Assembly (NCBI GenBank): GCA_040221375.1 | Contig: JAVKEP010000015.1 | Coordinates: 1 to 64,000, forward strand | Direction of reading: 5' to 3' | DNA length: 64,000 nt | Origin: SHAN690 sp040221375 | GTDB lineage: Bacteria; Bacteroidota; Bacteroidia; Flavobacteriales_G; Salibacteraceae | Shown here: piece by piece, positions 18,986 through 26,902 of the stretch | Position numbering within the stretch: the first letter of the stretch is position 1 | Layout of the letters: each line of letters opens with the position of its first letter | Program-made: the position numbers and the translations under genes | Notes under the pieces: generated by a model | Told to the model about the DNA's origin: nothing | Seen by the model: only the letters and a program-made list of their open reading frames with translations | Database searches by the model: none

Positions 18986-19462
18986 TTATTTCCGAATGAA
19001 ATAGTCTGTTCCTGCAATGGTAGCGTCATAGCTCTCACCCGGAAAATCGTTGATGCTCAGCGTATCGTTACGGATCCCAAAGCTGACATTGTCGTTGAGA
19101 TCGAGGTCCTTAGAATTCTCTATAAAAGGGCGTATGGTCAACCAAGTGGTTTCCCCGTCTTCGCTTACCTCGGTCGATTCAATCGAATATCCGGTCTTGT
19201 GAATGGGCTCTCCATCGATGTAGAAGATGACCTTCCCTTTGGATGTGAATTCCACTTCTGCCGTGTACGAAGAATTTGACGCAGCTCGCGTGGTCGTTGT
19301 TGTACTCCACCAGTTTTCATGAAAAACAGTGTAGGACCAAGAGTATCGTCCTTTAAAAACGGCCAGGTCATCGGTGAGTTTGTCTTTTTTACAGGACACG
19401 CTGGTGGACATCAAACTGATGACGAGGAGAAAAGTAAGCAGGGGAGACATAGAATCATTCAT
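18986..19462 (-). CDS. Lipoprotein of unknown function
   Basis: A 158-residue protein with a lipoprotein signal: hydrophobic LLTFLLVISLMSTS and lipobox Cys in TSVSCKKDK. The mature part is polar, with a run of Trp/Tyr/Thr-rich strands (YSWSYTVFHENWW) and a threonine-rich patch, suggesting a small beta-sandwich or barrel. The ATG at 19462 was chosen because the signal peptide begins there; a start at 19528 would overlap the upstream gene and add a non-signal extension. No family is recognised. It is the second gene after the TfoX-N protein on this strand. Confidence 0.7.
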   Translation of the reverse strand: MNDSMSPLLTFLLVISLMSTSVSCKKDKLTDDLAVFKGRYSWSYTVFHENWWSTTTTTRAASNSSYTAEVEFTSKGKVIFYIDGEPIHKTGYSIESTEVSEDGETTWLTIRPFIENSKDLDLNDNVSFGIRNDTLSINDFPGESYDATIAGTDYFIRK

Positions 19463-19514
19463 AGGTACCGAATGGTTTAGGTTCGTATGATAGTGGTTTT
19501 TATTAGAGAGAAAA

Positions 19515-19838
19515 TTACTTCGGCTCAAGGCTCATTACATAGTCAAAACTCTGATTCAAGTAGATTGCCACCCTGTCCAGATCGTTGAGTAGTGCGTCCG
19601 GGATTAATACATACCCTTTCATGATGGCGTTATGCGATGTAAACACGGTGGTATCCAATGCCTTCATCAGCTTCTCTTGATCTTCTTTCGAAAATCGAAT
19701 CCCAATCTGTCCTTCCTTGTTCAACAAGGAGAACATGTGTCCGTTGGCGGATGTATACGGAACCGTTTTTCCCTTTCTAGGAAAGCGAGGGCACTTGGAC
19801 ACCAGTGCATCGTACACCTTGAGTTTTTCTTCCCACAT
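19515..19838 (-). CDS. TfoX N-terminal domain-like protein
   Basis: A 107-residue soluble protein similar to stand-alone TfoX_N proteins. KLKVYDALVSKCP is followed by RKGKTVPYTSANGHMFSLL and IGIRFSKEDQEKL, then MKGYVLIPDALL and a C-terminal FDYVMSLEPK. Stand-alone TfoX_N proteins are widespread and not known to control competence; function is open. The ATG at 19838 is preferred to a codon at 19898, because family members begin shortly before the KLKVYD helix. A divergent promoter region of about 120 bases separates it from the MscS gene. Confidence 0.75.
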   Translation of the reverse strand: MWEEKLKVYDALVSKCPRFPRKGKTVPYTSANGHMFSLLNKEGQIGIRFSKEDQEKLMKALDTTVFTSHNAIMKGYVLIPDALLNDLDRVAIYLNQSFDYVMSLEPK

Positions 19839-19961
19839 GCATTTATTGGTTAACGTGGCATGACACAGAATGAACAAACAGAAAGTCGCCTCGAACATCG
19901 AGTCTACATTTTCTTTCCCAAAAATAATCAGGCATGCGGTTCAAAATGATTTATTCAGAAG

Positions 19962-20903
19962 ATGAATGCGTTCGCTTTCTTAGCATGGATTTTCTACCTT
20001 GCTCGGCACCTAATAATTGCTCAGATGGAGTTCTGGAAAGACTTTGAAAACCTGTACACCAACCCCACAATCGTTCGCTTGTTTGTGCTTTTCGTGGCGA
20101 TGGTCGTGGTGGCGATACTCAGCGGGGTCGCGCGAAGAGCGTTGAACCGGAGCATAACGGATACCGACCGGAAGTACAGATCGCGCAAGGCGGTAACGTT
20201 CATCGCCTACCTAGCCGTGCTCGTCATCGCATTGTTTATTTATGGAGATCAGCTAGGCAATGTGGGCGTGGCGCTGGGAGTAGTGGGTGCTGGCATTGCG
20301 TTCGCACTCCAAGAAGTCATTGTAAGCATTGCGGGATGGCTTACCATCATGATTGGAGGAGCAATTGGTGTAGGACAACGCGTAAAAATCGGCGATGTCA
20401 AAGGAGATGTGATCGACATTGGGGTGTTCCGCACCTCCATCATGGAAATCGGAGACTGGGTAGATGGCGATTTGTACAACGGACGGATTGTATGGCTTTC
20501 TAATAGTTTCGTGTACAAGGAGAAAGTTCACAACTATTCAGGTGAATATCCCTTTCTATGGGATGAAATGAAGATTCCTATTCGCTTTGAGAGCGACCTC
20601 GAGAAGGCTAAGATGACCTTTGAAGCTGTGCTTAATGAGGTGTGCGGAGCGTTCACCGAGAAGTCTAGAAAGAAATGGCTCATGCTAACCAATAAATACC
20701 GAGTTGAATCCGCCATTGTCGACCCCATGGTGACAATGCAGTTTGATGAGAATTGGGTCACGTTCACGTTGCGATACATCGTCGATTACAAGTTGCGCCG
20801 GGCCACCAAGGACCGAATTGCGAGGCTGATCTACCAAAAGATCCAAGACACAGATTTAAACGTGAGGATTGCGGCGTCTTCTCTTGAGGTGACCCAAATG
20901 TAA
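19962..20903 (+). CDS. Mechanosensitive ion channel of the MscS family
   Basis: A 313-residue MscS-type channel. Three hydrophobic segments are followed by the Gly/Ala-rich pore helix GVALGVVGAGIAFALQEVIV, then the beta domain with VGQRVKIGDVKGDVIDIG and RTSIMEIG. These motifs match the TM3 and the beta domain of MscS. The cytoplasmic alpha/beta domain fills the rest (residues ~190-313). It protects the cell from hypo-osmotic rupture by family knowledge. An internal ATG at 20025 would leave the channel intact, so the start is somewhat uncertain. Confidence 0.9.
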   Translation: MNAFAFLAWIFYLARHLIIAQMEFWKDFENLYTNPTIVRLFVLFVAMVVVAILSGVARRALNRSITDTDRKYRSRKAVTFIAYLAVLVIALFIYGDQLGNVGVALGVVGAGIAFALQEVIVSIAGWLTIMIGGAIGVGQRVKIGDVKGDVIDIGVFRTSIMEIGDWVDGDLYNGRIVWLSNSFVYKEKVHNYSGEYPFLWDEMKIPIRFESDLEKAKMTFEAVLNEVCGAFTEKSRKKWLMLTNKYRVESAIVDPMVTMQFDENWVTFTLRYIVDYKLRRATKDRIARLIYQKIQDTDLNVRIAASSLEVTQM

Positions 20904-20957
20904 CTTACGCAGATCGCTCGATCGGTGAGGTCATTCGGATTCAGCCATTCAAAATCC

Positions 20958-20990
20958 TTTGATACCTTGCCATTCTGACGCGTAAATTTG
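20958..20990 (+). promoter_or_regulatory. Bacteroidota-type promoter of the multicopper-oxidase pair
   Basis: TTTG at 20958-20961 and TAAATTTG at 20983-20990 are separated by 21 bases, fitting the TTG-N(17-23)-TAnnTTTG pattern. Only five bases lie between the -7 box and the ATG at 20996, so the transcript would have almost no leader. Confidence 0.55.
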
Positions 20991-20995
20991 TACCC

Positions 20996-21835
20996 ATGCG
21001 ATGGCTGCTCGGCATATTGATTCTTCTGACCCTTCCTACCAAGGCGCAACAAGTGGTTCCACTCTACATCGTAGAAGGTGGGGTTACCAATGCCAACTAT
21101 GATCTTCCTTACTTTACCTTCAACACCGAGCTGAAATTTGATTCAATGAATGCCGTGCTCCGGTTCCAACCAGGAGAAGAAGTAATGTTTCTTGTGACCA
21201 ATACGGTCGGCTTTTCTTGTGCGTTCAGAATCGAGGGTCACGGAGAGATCTCACGCATTGAAACTAATGCAACCGAAACATTGACGGTGACGTTTGATGT
21301 GCCCGGGACTTACCTGTATGACGATCCGATGGGAGACCACAGATCGCTAGGGCTGGGCGGGATGCTTGTCGTGAGCGATTTTGTTGGCCCGACCTTTTAC
21401 GGGGTGTTTACAGAACACGATGAAGAGTGGATTGAAGCGATTTCAGAAGGTGGAACATACGACCGACGGATGTATAATCCAGAAGCCTTCACCATCAATG
21501 GCAAAGGCTTTCCGGCCACGCTGAAAGACAGCCTTTCCTTTATCGAAGGAGGGGTTGGCGACACCATCCTCGTACACATGACCAATGCGGGGTACATGCA
21601 CCATTTTCCTCATTGGCATGGGTACCACGTGAAAATACTATCGTCTACACACCATCCACACTACGTAGGAAGGGTGAAGGACTCGTATGGAATGGCACCC
21701 GGAGAATCGGTGACCGTTGAACTGGTTCCAGACAAACCAGGAATGTTTCCTATTCACAATCATAACTTGGTGACGACCACCATCGGTGGCAACTATCCTG
21801 GGGGAATGATGATGCACATGCACATCCATGAATAG
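20996..21835 (+). CDS. Secreted two-domain cupredoxin / multicopper-oxidase-like protein lacking a type 1 Cys
   Basis: A 279-residue exported protein: signal peptide to about residue 18, a first cupredoxin-like domain (~20-128) with no visible copper ligands, and a second (~130-279) with the His cluster HHFPHWHGYHV (H202, H203, H206, H208, H211). A second cluster IHNHNLV (H254, H256) leads into a Met/His-rich end MMMHMHIHE. In ordinary multicopper oxidases the HCH motif supplies the type 1 copper Cys; here the corresponding spot is HNH, so a type 1 site seems absent. The stop overlaps the next gene, a second multicopper-oxidase-like protein that does have HCH, suggesting joint function. Confidence 0.75.
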   Translation: MRWLLGILILLTLPTKAQQVVPLYIVEGGVTNANYDLPYFTFNTELKFDSMNAVLRFQPGEEVMFLVTNTVGFSCAFRIEGHGEISRIETNATETLTVTFDVPGTYLYDDPMGDHRSLGLGGMLVVSDFVGPTFYGVFTEHDEEWIEAISEGGTYDRRMYNPEAFTINGKGFPATLKDSLSFIEGGVGDTILVHMTNAGYMHHFPHWHGYHVKILSSTHHPHYVGRVKDSYGMAPGESVTVELVPDKPGMFPIHNHNLVTTTIGGNYPGGMMMHMHIHE

Positions 21836-23084
21836 GTGCTTTGTCATATCCGTTTTAGCGTGTTTGCTGACGCTTGCTGCAATGGCTCAGCCTCTCAAGC
21901 AATACTCCTTGGTTTCGTTAATGAATGGACAGGCGGATTTTATTACGGATTCAAACACGACAATTTCGCTGCCTTTTTGGGGGTTTGGCTACAACAATTC
22001 CAATCCTTCAATTGTCCTTCCTGGCCCGACCATCTACGCCAACGAAGGAGATAGCGTGCACGTAGAAATGATCAATCCTTCTTTGGAAGGGCATACGGTA
22101 CACTTTCACGGGCTCGACGTAGACCAAGCCAACGATGGAGTACCGCACACTTCTGATTTCGTACTGACTAATCAAGCGTTTACCTACCGTTTCAAAGCGA
22201 GTCATGCAGGGAATTTTCTCTACCACTGTCACGTGACTACTACCTTGCATCTGGCGATGGGAATGTATGGGATGGTGATCGTGTATCCCGCAGACAGCAG
22301 CAATCGTGTTTATACGAATGGGCCATCTTATGACCGCCAATACGCTTACCTATTGAGCGATTTAGATTCGCGGTGGAATGCGGATTACACGGCAATAGGA
22401 TCCTTTACGAGCTACGCTCCCGATCTATTCTTGATCAATGGTAAAAACCGTCACCTGCTATATGAAGATACCAACGTACGGGTTCATGGTGAGGTAGGAG
22501 AGAAGCACTTACTGCGGTTCATGAACGTTGGATACCGTGTCAACCGCGTAATTTTCCCTTCCGAGATAGCTGCCGTTGTGCATACATCCGATGGACGTGT
22601 CCTTGCTCAGGCTTTTCAGTCTGACACCTTAATCATTTATCCGGGTGAGCGTTATTCGGTATTGGCCGAAATTTTAGATGACAGTCCCTCGAGGCTGTCC
22701 ATTGACTATCTAGACCCTTATCGATTGAGGTTTTTGGGGCGCGAATACATTCCCATCAATGACAGCAACTTCATATACATGGCTCCCGTCATCGAGGATG
22801 AAATGACCGACACCCTCGGCGTTGGAATAGGAACTCCCATGCCGGAAGCAGAATTGAGCCTCTTTCCGAACCCGGCTAGGGATGAGATTTGGGTTCAATC
22901 CGCCACCGGAAATATTACGCGGATCACAATCTATGACATCAGTGGAAGGGAGGTAGGATCATTCAAAGCAAACAACACAATTACCCGTGTGGATGTCGCC
23001 CGATTAGACGAAAGCGTCTATGTACTATTGATTGAACGACAAGACGGAAATCGCACGACCCGTAGCTTCCTTGTACAGCGTTAA
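21828..23084 (+). CDS. Multicopper oxidase-like protein with T9SS type A sorting domain
   Basis: A 418-residue secreted protein. A signal peptide covers residues 1-20. The N-terminal cupredoxin domain has HFHG (92-95) and HCH (133-135) with H141 and M144/M146, so both the trinuclear-type His residues and the type 1 Cys/His/Met ligands look complete. The second cupredoxin-like domain (~170-330) has no such motifs. Residues ~350-418 form a Por secretion tail (LFPNPARDEIWV, then TIYDISGREV and a final RSFLVQR), so it should leave the cell through type IX secretion. It overlaps the upstream cupredoxin gene by eight bases; its end overlaps the convergent racemase gene by four. Confidence 0.85.
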   Translation: MNRCFVISVLACLLTLAAMAQPLKQYSLVSLMNGQADFITDSNTTISLPFWGFGYNNSNPSIVLPGPTIYANEGDSVHVEMINPSLEGHTVHFHGLDVDQANDGVPHTSDFVLTNQAFTYRFKASHAGNFLYHCHVTTTLHLAMGMYGMVIVYPADSSNRVYTNGPSYDRQYAYLLSDLDSRWNADYTAIGSFTSYAPDLFLINGKNRHLLYEDTNVRVHGEVGEKHLLRFMNVGYRVNRVIFPSEIAAVVHTSDGRVLAQAFQSDTLIIYPGERYSVLAEILDDSPSRLSIDYLDPYRLRFLGREYIPINDSNFIYMAPVIEDEMTDTLGVGIGTPMPEAELSLFPNPARDEIWVQSATGNITRITIYDISGREVGSFKANNTITRVDVARLDESVYVLLIERQDGNRTTRSFLVQR

Positions 23085-24148
23085 ACCACCTTTTTCTCGA
23101 TGTAGTCGGAGTTCATGAGTCCCAAGGCACCCATGTATTTGACTTTGAATGGGACCAAGTCGCCCACCTTCAATTTGGGCTGCTCACCAATATCCAAGAC
23201 GATCATATCAGAACTCGCTCCAGAGATTATGAAGTCTTCGATAACAGGAATCAGAAATTCGGGCGAAACGTCGAGCAATCCGAGATCCAGAATGGCCCGG
23301 TAGGAGGTCTTGCCATAGTCGTCTTCATCCACCTCAAAGGTTTCACCGGAAGGGTTGGCTTCCATTTCACCGATCGGAATTTTGGGCTTTTCGATCAGCT
23401 CGATTACCTCGGCATACAATAGGATGATGTCGTCTTTCATGCCTTCAATGACCTTACCATCAAAGAGGTTGTGACCGTTGTACAACGATTCGCCGATCCG
23501 GAAATGGTTGATCCCTTTGGGGAGTTGATGATTCAGGATGAGGGGAATCACAACGCTTGTTCCACCACTGACCCACGGTATTTTTCGGTTGAACTTCGCT
23601 TCAACCAGTTGCTTGTACAAGCTGAGCTGGATGAGTTTGTCATGAGAAGGCATCACTCCGTAAAGGCAATTGAGGTTGGTACCAAAAGAAACCACCTCAA
23701 TGTTGGGCAATTTGAATACGCTTTCGTAAAAGTCGACTAAATCCTCGCCGAGCACCCCTTCGCGCAGGTCACCCATTTCTACCATGATGACGATTTTGTG
23801 AAGCTTGTTTTGACGCTTGGCTTCTTCGCTCAGCCATTGAATGGTTTCAAACTGTGTGTTGAAGCTAACATCCGCATAGCGTACAATGCTTTTGATGCTG
23901 CGCTTTGCAGGAGGTTTGATGTACACGGTTTGTATTTCTGGCGCGATTTCTTTGACCAATTTAAGGTTGCTGATGCGTGCGTCACAGATCTCTTTGATGC
24001 CCGTTTCACAGAGAATTTTCACGTACTCGTAATTTCCACAAAGTAATTTAGAAACAATCGCCCACTCGATGCCGCGTTCTCGAAAGAATCGATCAAGAAA
24101 TTGGTAGTTGTGCTTGAGTTTGTTCCGATCAAAAGTGATGAAAGCCAT
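23081..24148 (-). CDS. Alanine/ornithine racemase family PLP-dependent enzyme
   Basis: A 355-residue fold-type III PLP enzyme related to YhfX and ornithine racemase proteins rather than to classical Alr. The N-terminus FITFDRNKLKHNYQFLDRFF is followed by IEWAIVSKLLCGN, in which the Lys is the likely PLP-binding residue. The pyridoxal barrel continues with VEMGDLREGVL and the substrate-side VSGGTSVVIP and FRIGESLYNG. The C-terminal part is the usual beta domain. It is the last gene of a five-gene operon and directly follows a classical alanine racemase (9-base gap). Two distinct racemases in tandem suggest handling of more than one amino acid. Confidence 0.85.
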   Translation of the reverse strand: MAFITFDRNKLKHNYQFLDRFFRERGIEWAIVSKLLCGNYEYVKILCETGIKEICDARISNLKLVKEIAPEIQTVYIKPPAKRSIKSIVRYADVSFNTQFETIQWLSEEAKRQNKLHKIVIMVEMGDLREGVLGEDLVDFYESVFKLPNIEVVSFGTNLNCLYGVMPSHDKLIQLSLYKQLVEAKFNRKIPWVSGGTSVVIPLILNHQLPKGINHFRIGESLYNGHNLFDGKVIEGMKDDIILLYAEVIELIEKPKIPIGEMEANPSGETFEVDEDDYGKTSYRAILDLGLLDVSPEFLIPVIEDFIISGASSDMIVLDIGEQPKLKVGDLVPFKVKYMGALGLMNSDYIEKKVV

Positions 24149-24157
24149 AGTGTAAAT

Positions 24158-25306
24158 TTATACCACAAGTCGCGGTATGTTCAACGGAAGACGTGTAAGC
24201 AATTCGTAGTTCAGCAGATTCGTCGCCTCACTAAAGGATGCAACTGACACATCGAGGTCACCGTCTCGGCCAATCAAGGTAACCATATCTCCTTTCTTGG
24301 GCGACGCTACTTCTGACAAGTCGATAGCAATGCAGTTCATGTTAACGGTGCCGATGACCGCGACCCGTGTACCATTGATCAGTACGCGTCCCTGATTGCT
24401 GAGAGATCGAGCAAATCCATGTCCGTAGCCCACAGGTACGATTCCGATGGTAGTCGTACTCTGCGCTAGGTAAGAAGTGCCATACCCGATGTATTCACCA
24501 GTTTTAACTGTCTTTATGCTCATCACATGGCTTCTCCAGCTGATTACGCGATAAAGTGGCTCGTCCATCGTCTTATTTTTTTGCGCATAGTCGATGAAAG
24601 TTTCCGTACTGGGCCAAAAGCCGTATTGAAGGATTCCGACCCTTACCATGTCCATGCGCATTTCAGGAAATCGTAAAAGTGCAGCCGAACAACAGGCATG
24701 CCGATAGGTAGGACTAAGACCGGCTTTTTCAAACTGCTTTAAGCTGCGCTTGAATCGCTTGATCTGCTCCTTGATTCGATAGTAGTTAGCAATGCTCTCC
24801 GCTCCAGCAAAGTGCGTACACACACCCACAAGGTCATGTAAACGCCCATTATTTTTCAGGGTTTGAATGACACCTTTTATTTCACCGTTCTCAAAACCAG
24901 TACGGTACATTCCGGTTTCGATTTCAATGTGAAGTTTGGCTTTCTTCCCGAACTTTTTTGCCAGAAACAAGGACTCGTTGAGCCGCTCTTCGTCAAAAAT
25001 CCAGACTTCAATTCCATTTTCAATCGCCCAGGCGAGTCCGTCGTCGTCAACCGAACCCATGATCATGATCGAAGTGTCGGCTTTTTTTACGTTGAATACG
25101 CGCCGAGCTTCATCGGTGCTATATACTGAAAAATGTGTGACACCGCACGCTTCGGCAATACCGATATACTCCTCAATCCCATGTCCGTAGGCATTGCCTT
25201 TGACCACGCTCGTCAGTCGACAATCCTTACCGATCAAGTCTTGAATAAAGGAAAGGTTTTTCTCGAGGGCTCCTTTTTCTAACTGGATGCGCGAAGTTTC
25301 AAACAC
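24158..25306 (-). CDS. alr: Alanine racemase
   Basis: A 382-residue PLP-dependent racemase interconverting L- and D-alanine. The PLP lysine lies in SVVKGNAYGHG near residue 36, and the catalytic Tyr of the partner subunit in YIGYGTSYLAQ. The motifs VPVGYGHGFARSLS and IGTVNMNCIAIDL follow. Compared with the Geobacillus enzyme, the position of Arg309 (which contacts the PLP phenolate) is Thr, and that of Asp313 is Asn. Non-Arg residues at the first position occur in other family members, so activity is still likely. Its start overlaps the M20 amidohydrolase stop by eight bases. Bacteroidota often also have a MurF-Alr fusion, so this may be a second, catabolic racemase. Confidence 0.9.
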   Translation of the reverse strand: MFETSRIQLEKGALEKNLSFIQDLIGKDCRLTSVVKGNAYGHGIEEYIGIAEACGVTHFSVYSTDEARRVFNVKKADTSIMIMGSVDDDGLAWAIENGIEVWIFDEERLNESLFLAKKFGKKAKLHIEIETGMYRTGFENGEIKGVIQTLKNNGRLHDLVGVCTHFAGAESIANYYRIKEQIKRFKRSLKQFEKAGLSPTYRHACCSAALLRFPEMRMDMVRVGILQYGFWPSTETFIDYAQKNKTMDEPLYRVISWRSHVMSIKTVKTGEYIGYGTSYLAQSTTTIGIVPVGYGHGFARSLSNQGRVLINGTRVAVIGTVNMNCIAIDLSEVASPKKGDMVTLIGRDGDLDVSVASFSEATNLLNYELLTRLPLNIPRLVV

Positions 25307-26429
25307 GTGTGCAGATGGTTTTTGAGATTTCGTAGAATAGGTTTACACCTGTGGTTGTGAGCTCGTCGGGATAGTCATAGTCGGGATTGTGCAAAGCGGC
25401 TGTGTTCACACCACTCCCGAGCCCAAACATCGCCCCTGGAATGCACTGGGTGAATAGACCAAAATCTTCGCCCCATGGAAAAGGCTCACTTTTTTCTTCC
25501 AACGTAAGGCCGAGCGAATCGCTAGAGGCTATGATTGCGTCAATCACATCGTCGTGATTCTGATTGGAAGCAAAAACTGCCACTATTTCCGTTGATAATT
25601 CGAGCGAGTGATGAGCGGCAATTCGTTTTACTTCTACCATGAATTCCTCGGTGGCCCGATCCATGTCCGCTTGGTGCCAACTTCGAATCGTGAAATGGAT
25701 TTCTCCATAGCCCGCAGAGATGCCATAATCAACTGAGCCAATGGTTGAGTAAACAGGCGTGATCAAGCGATAAGAAGGATGCTTTTCATCGGTCTCTTCA
25801 AGCCGAAGTGCCTCACCGATCATTTCTGCGATGGCGTAGGTGGGGTTTTTACCCTTGAGAGGTTCTGCAGCATGAGAGGTTTTTCCTTGCAAACGAAGGA
25901 CAAGACTTTGAACCGCAGGCGTAAAGTTGCCGCGTCTCCACAATACGTTGTGCAGTGCTACCCCAGGAATGTTGTGCAAGGCAACGACGTAGTCGTATTC
26001 ATCGGCATCGAACTTAGCATCGTTCAGAACGCCTTGGGCGCCTTCGCCATTCTCTTCTGAAGGTTGAAACAGCACACTCACCGTTCCTGAGAGCAAGGGT
26101 TGGGTATGCAATTGAATTGCTAGACCTACACCGATCGTAGCATGGCCATCGTGGCCGCATTTATGCGAAATGCCCTCTGAAACCGAACGATGGCTGAAAT
26201 CATTGGTTTCCTGAATCGGAAGCGCGTCGATGTCTACCCGTACCAGCAGGTGTGGACCATCGCCAAAATGGAAGGTGTACAAGGTACCAAAGCGACCAAC
26301 GTCCGAAGCGTCCGTTATTCCGTGCGAAGCGAGAATAGCCTTGATTCGTTTTTGGGTTTCTCGCTCGTGACCGCTCAACTCAGGATGCGCGTGCAATACT
26401 CGCCTAAAGTCTTTCAGTGTAGTGTCCAT
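25299..26429 (-). CDS. M20 family amidohydrolase (N-acyl-amino acid amidohydrolase-like)
   Basis: A 376-residue metallopeptidase-fold enzyme that removes acyl groups from N-acyl amino acids or related amides. RRVLHAHPELSGHERET is the typical start. The metal site motifs are HKCGHDGHATIGVGLA and FQPSEENGEGAQGVL, with the later DYVVALHNIPG. LRLQGKTSHAAEPLKGKNP is the dimerisation-domain signature, and LHNPDYDYPDEL near the end holds the last metal His. It lies between a GNAT gene and alanine racemase. The genes may together salvage acylated or D-amino acids; this pathway is inference. Confidence 0.9.
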   Translation of the reverse strand: MDTTLKDFRRVLHAHPELSGHERETQKRIKAILASHGITDASDVGRFGTLYTFHFGDGPHLLVRVDIDALPIQETNDFSHRSVSEGISHKCGHDGHATIGVGLAIQLHTQPLLSGTVSVLFQPSEENGEGAQGVLNDAKFDADEYDYVVALHNIPGVALHNVLWRRGNFTPAVQSLVLRLQGKTSHAAEPLKGKNPTYAIAEMIGEALRLEETDEKHPSYRLITPVYSTIGSVDYGISAGYGEIHFTIRSWHQADMDRATEEFMVEVKRIAAHHSLELSTEIVAVFASNQNHDDVIDAIIASSDSLGLTLEEKSEPFPWGEDFGLFTQCIPGAMFGLGSGVNTAALHNPDYDYPDELTTTGVNLFYEISKTICTRV

Positions 26430-26463
26430 TGTATGACAGAATTATCGGTAAGGTAGGAGAATC

Positions 26464-26898
26464 TCAACGGCGCAATCGCATCTCGAGGTACTTATTCGTG
26501 AATCCCAATTTCTCATAGAGAAACTTTGCTGGATTGTCGGGCTCCACGTGTAGTGCGACGTCGCCTTTGCAGAGCTTAATCGCGTTTGACATAAGCTCTT
26601 TTCCGAAACCACGACCGCGAAACCGCTTATCCATGGCGATGTAAACGAGGATGTTTTCCGGGATGTAGTTGCCCATGCCGGTATCGTTGATGACCACAGC
26701 GCCTGCAATTTCTCGGTCTACGATGCCCAGAAGAATAAACCCTCCTCGTTCGTGCACGTAGTTGAGGCACTGCTGAATGTGTTCTTTGGGGTCGCCGTAT
26801 TCTTCCAGATGCGTATGCAAGAAGTTCACAATACGCTGGTCACTGAATACATCGTCTCGACCGCTTTGTTGGTTGATCAATTTTGGCTTCATTTCCAT
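26464..26898 (-). CDS. GNAT family N-acetyltransferase
   Basis: A 144-residue acetyl-CoA-dependent acetyltransferase. The family core runs through GGFILLGIVDREIAGAVVIN, then ILVYIAMDKRFRGRGFGKEL, where RGRGFG is the pyrophosphate-binding Q/RxxGxG/A signature, and ends with YEKLGFTNKYLEMRLR. The ATG at 26898 was chosen over one at 26958 because the latter lies within the upstream symporter gene. A four-base gap to that gene and the downstream amidohydrolase place it within the racemase operon. Substrate unknown; an amino acid or amine would suit the neighbours. Confidence 0.85.
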   Translation of the reverse strand: MEMKPKLINQQSGRDDVFSDQRIVNFLHTHLEEYGDPKEHIQQCLNYVHERGGFILLGIVDREIAGAVVINDTGMGNYIPENILVYIAMDKRFRGRGFGKELMSNAIKLCKGDVALHVEPDNPAKFLYEKLGFTNKYLEMRLRR

Positions 26899-26902
26899 GG
26901 TA

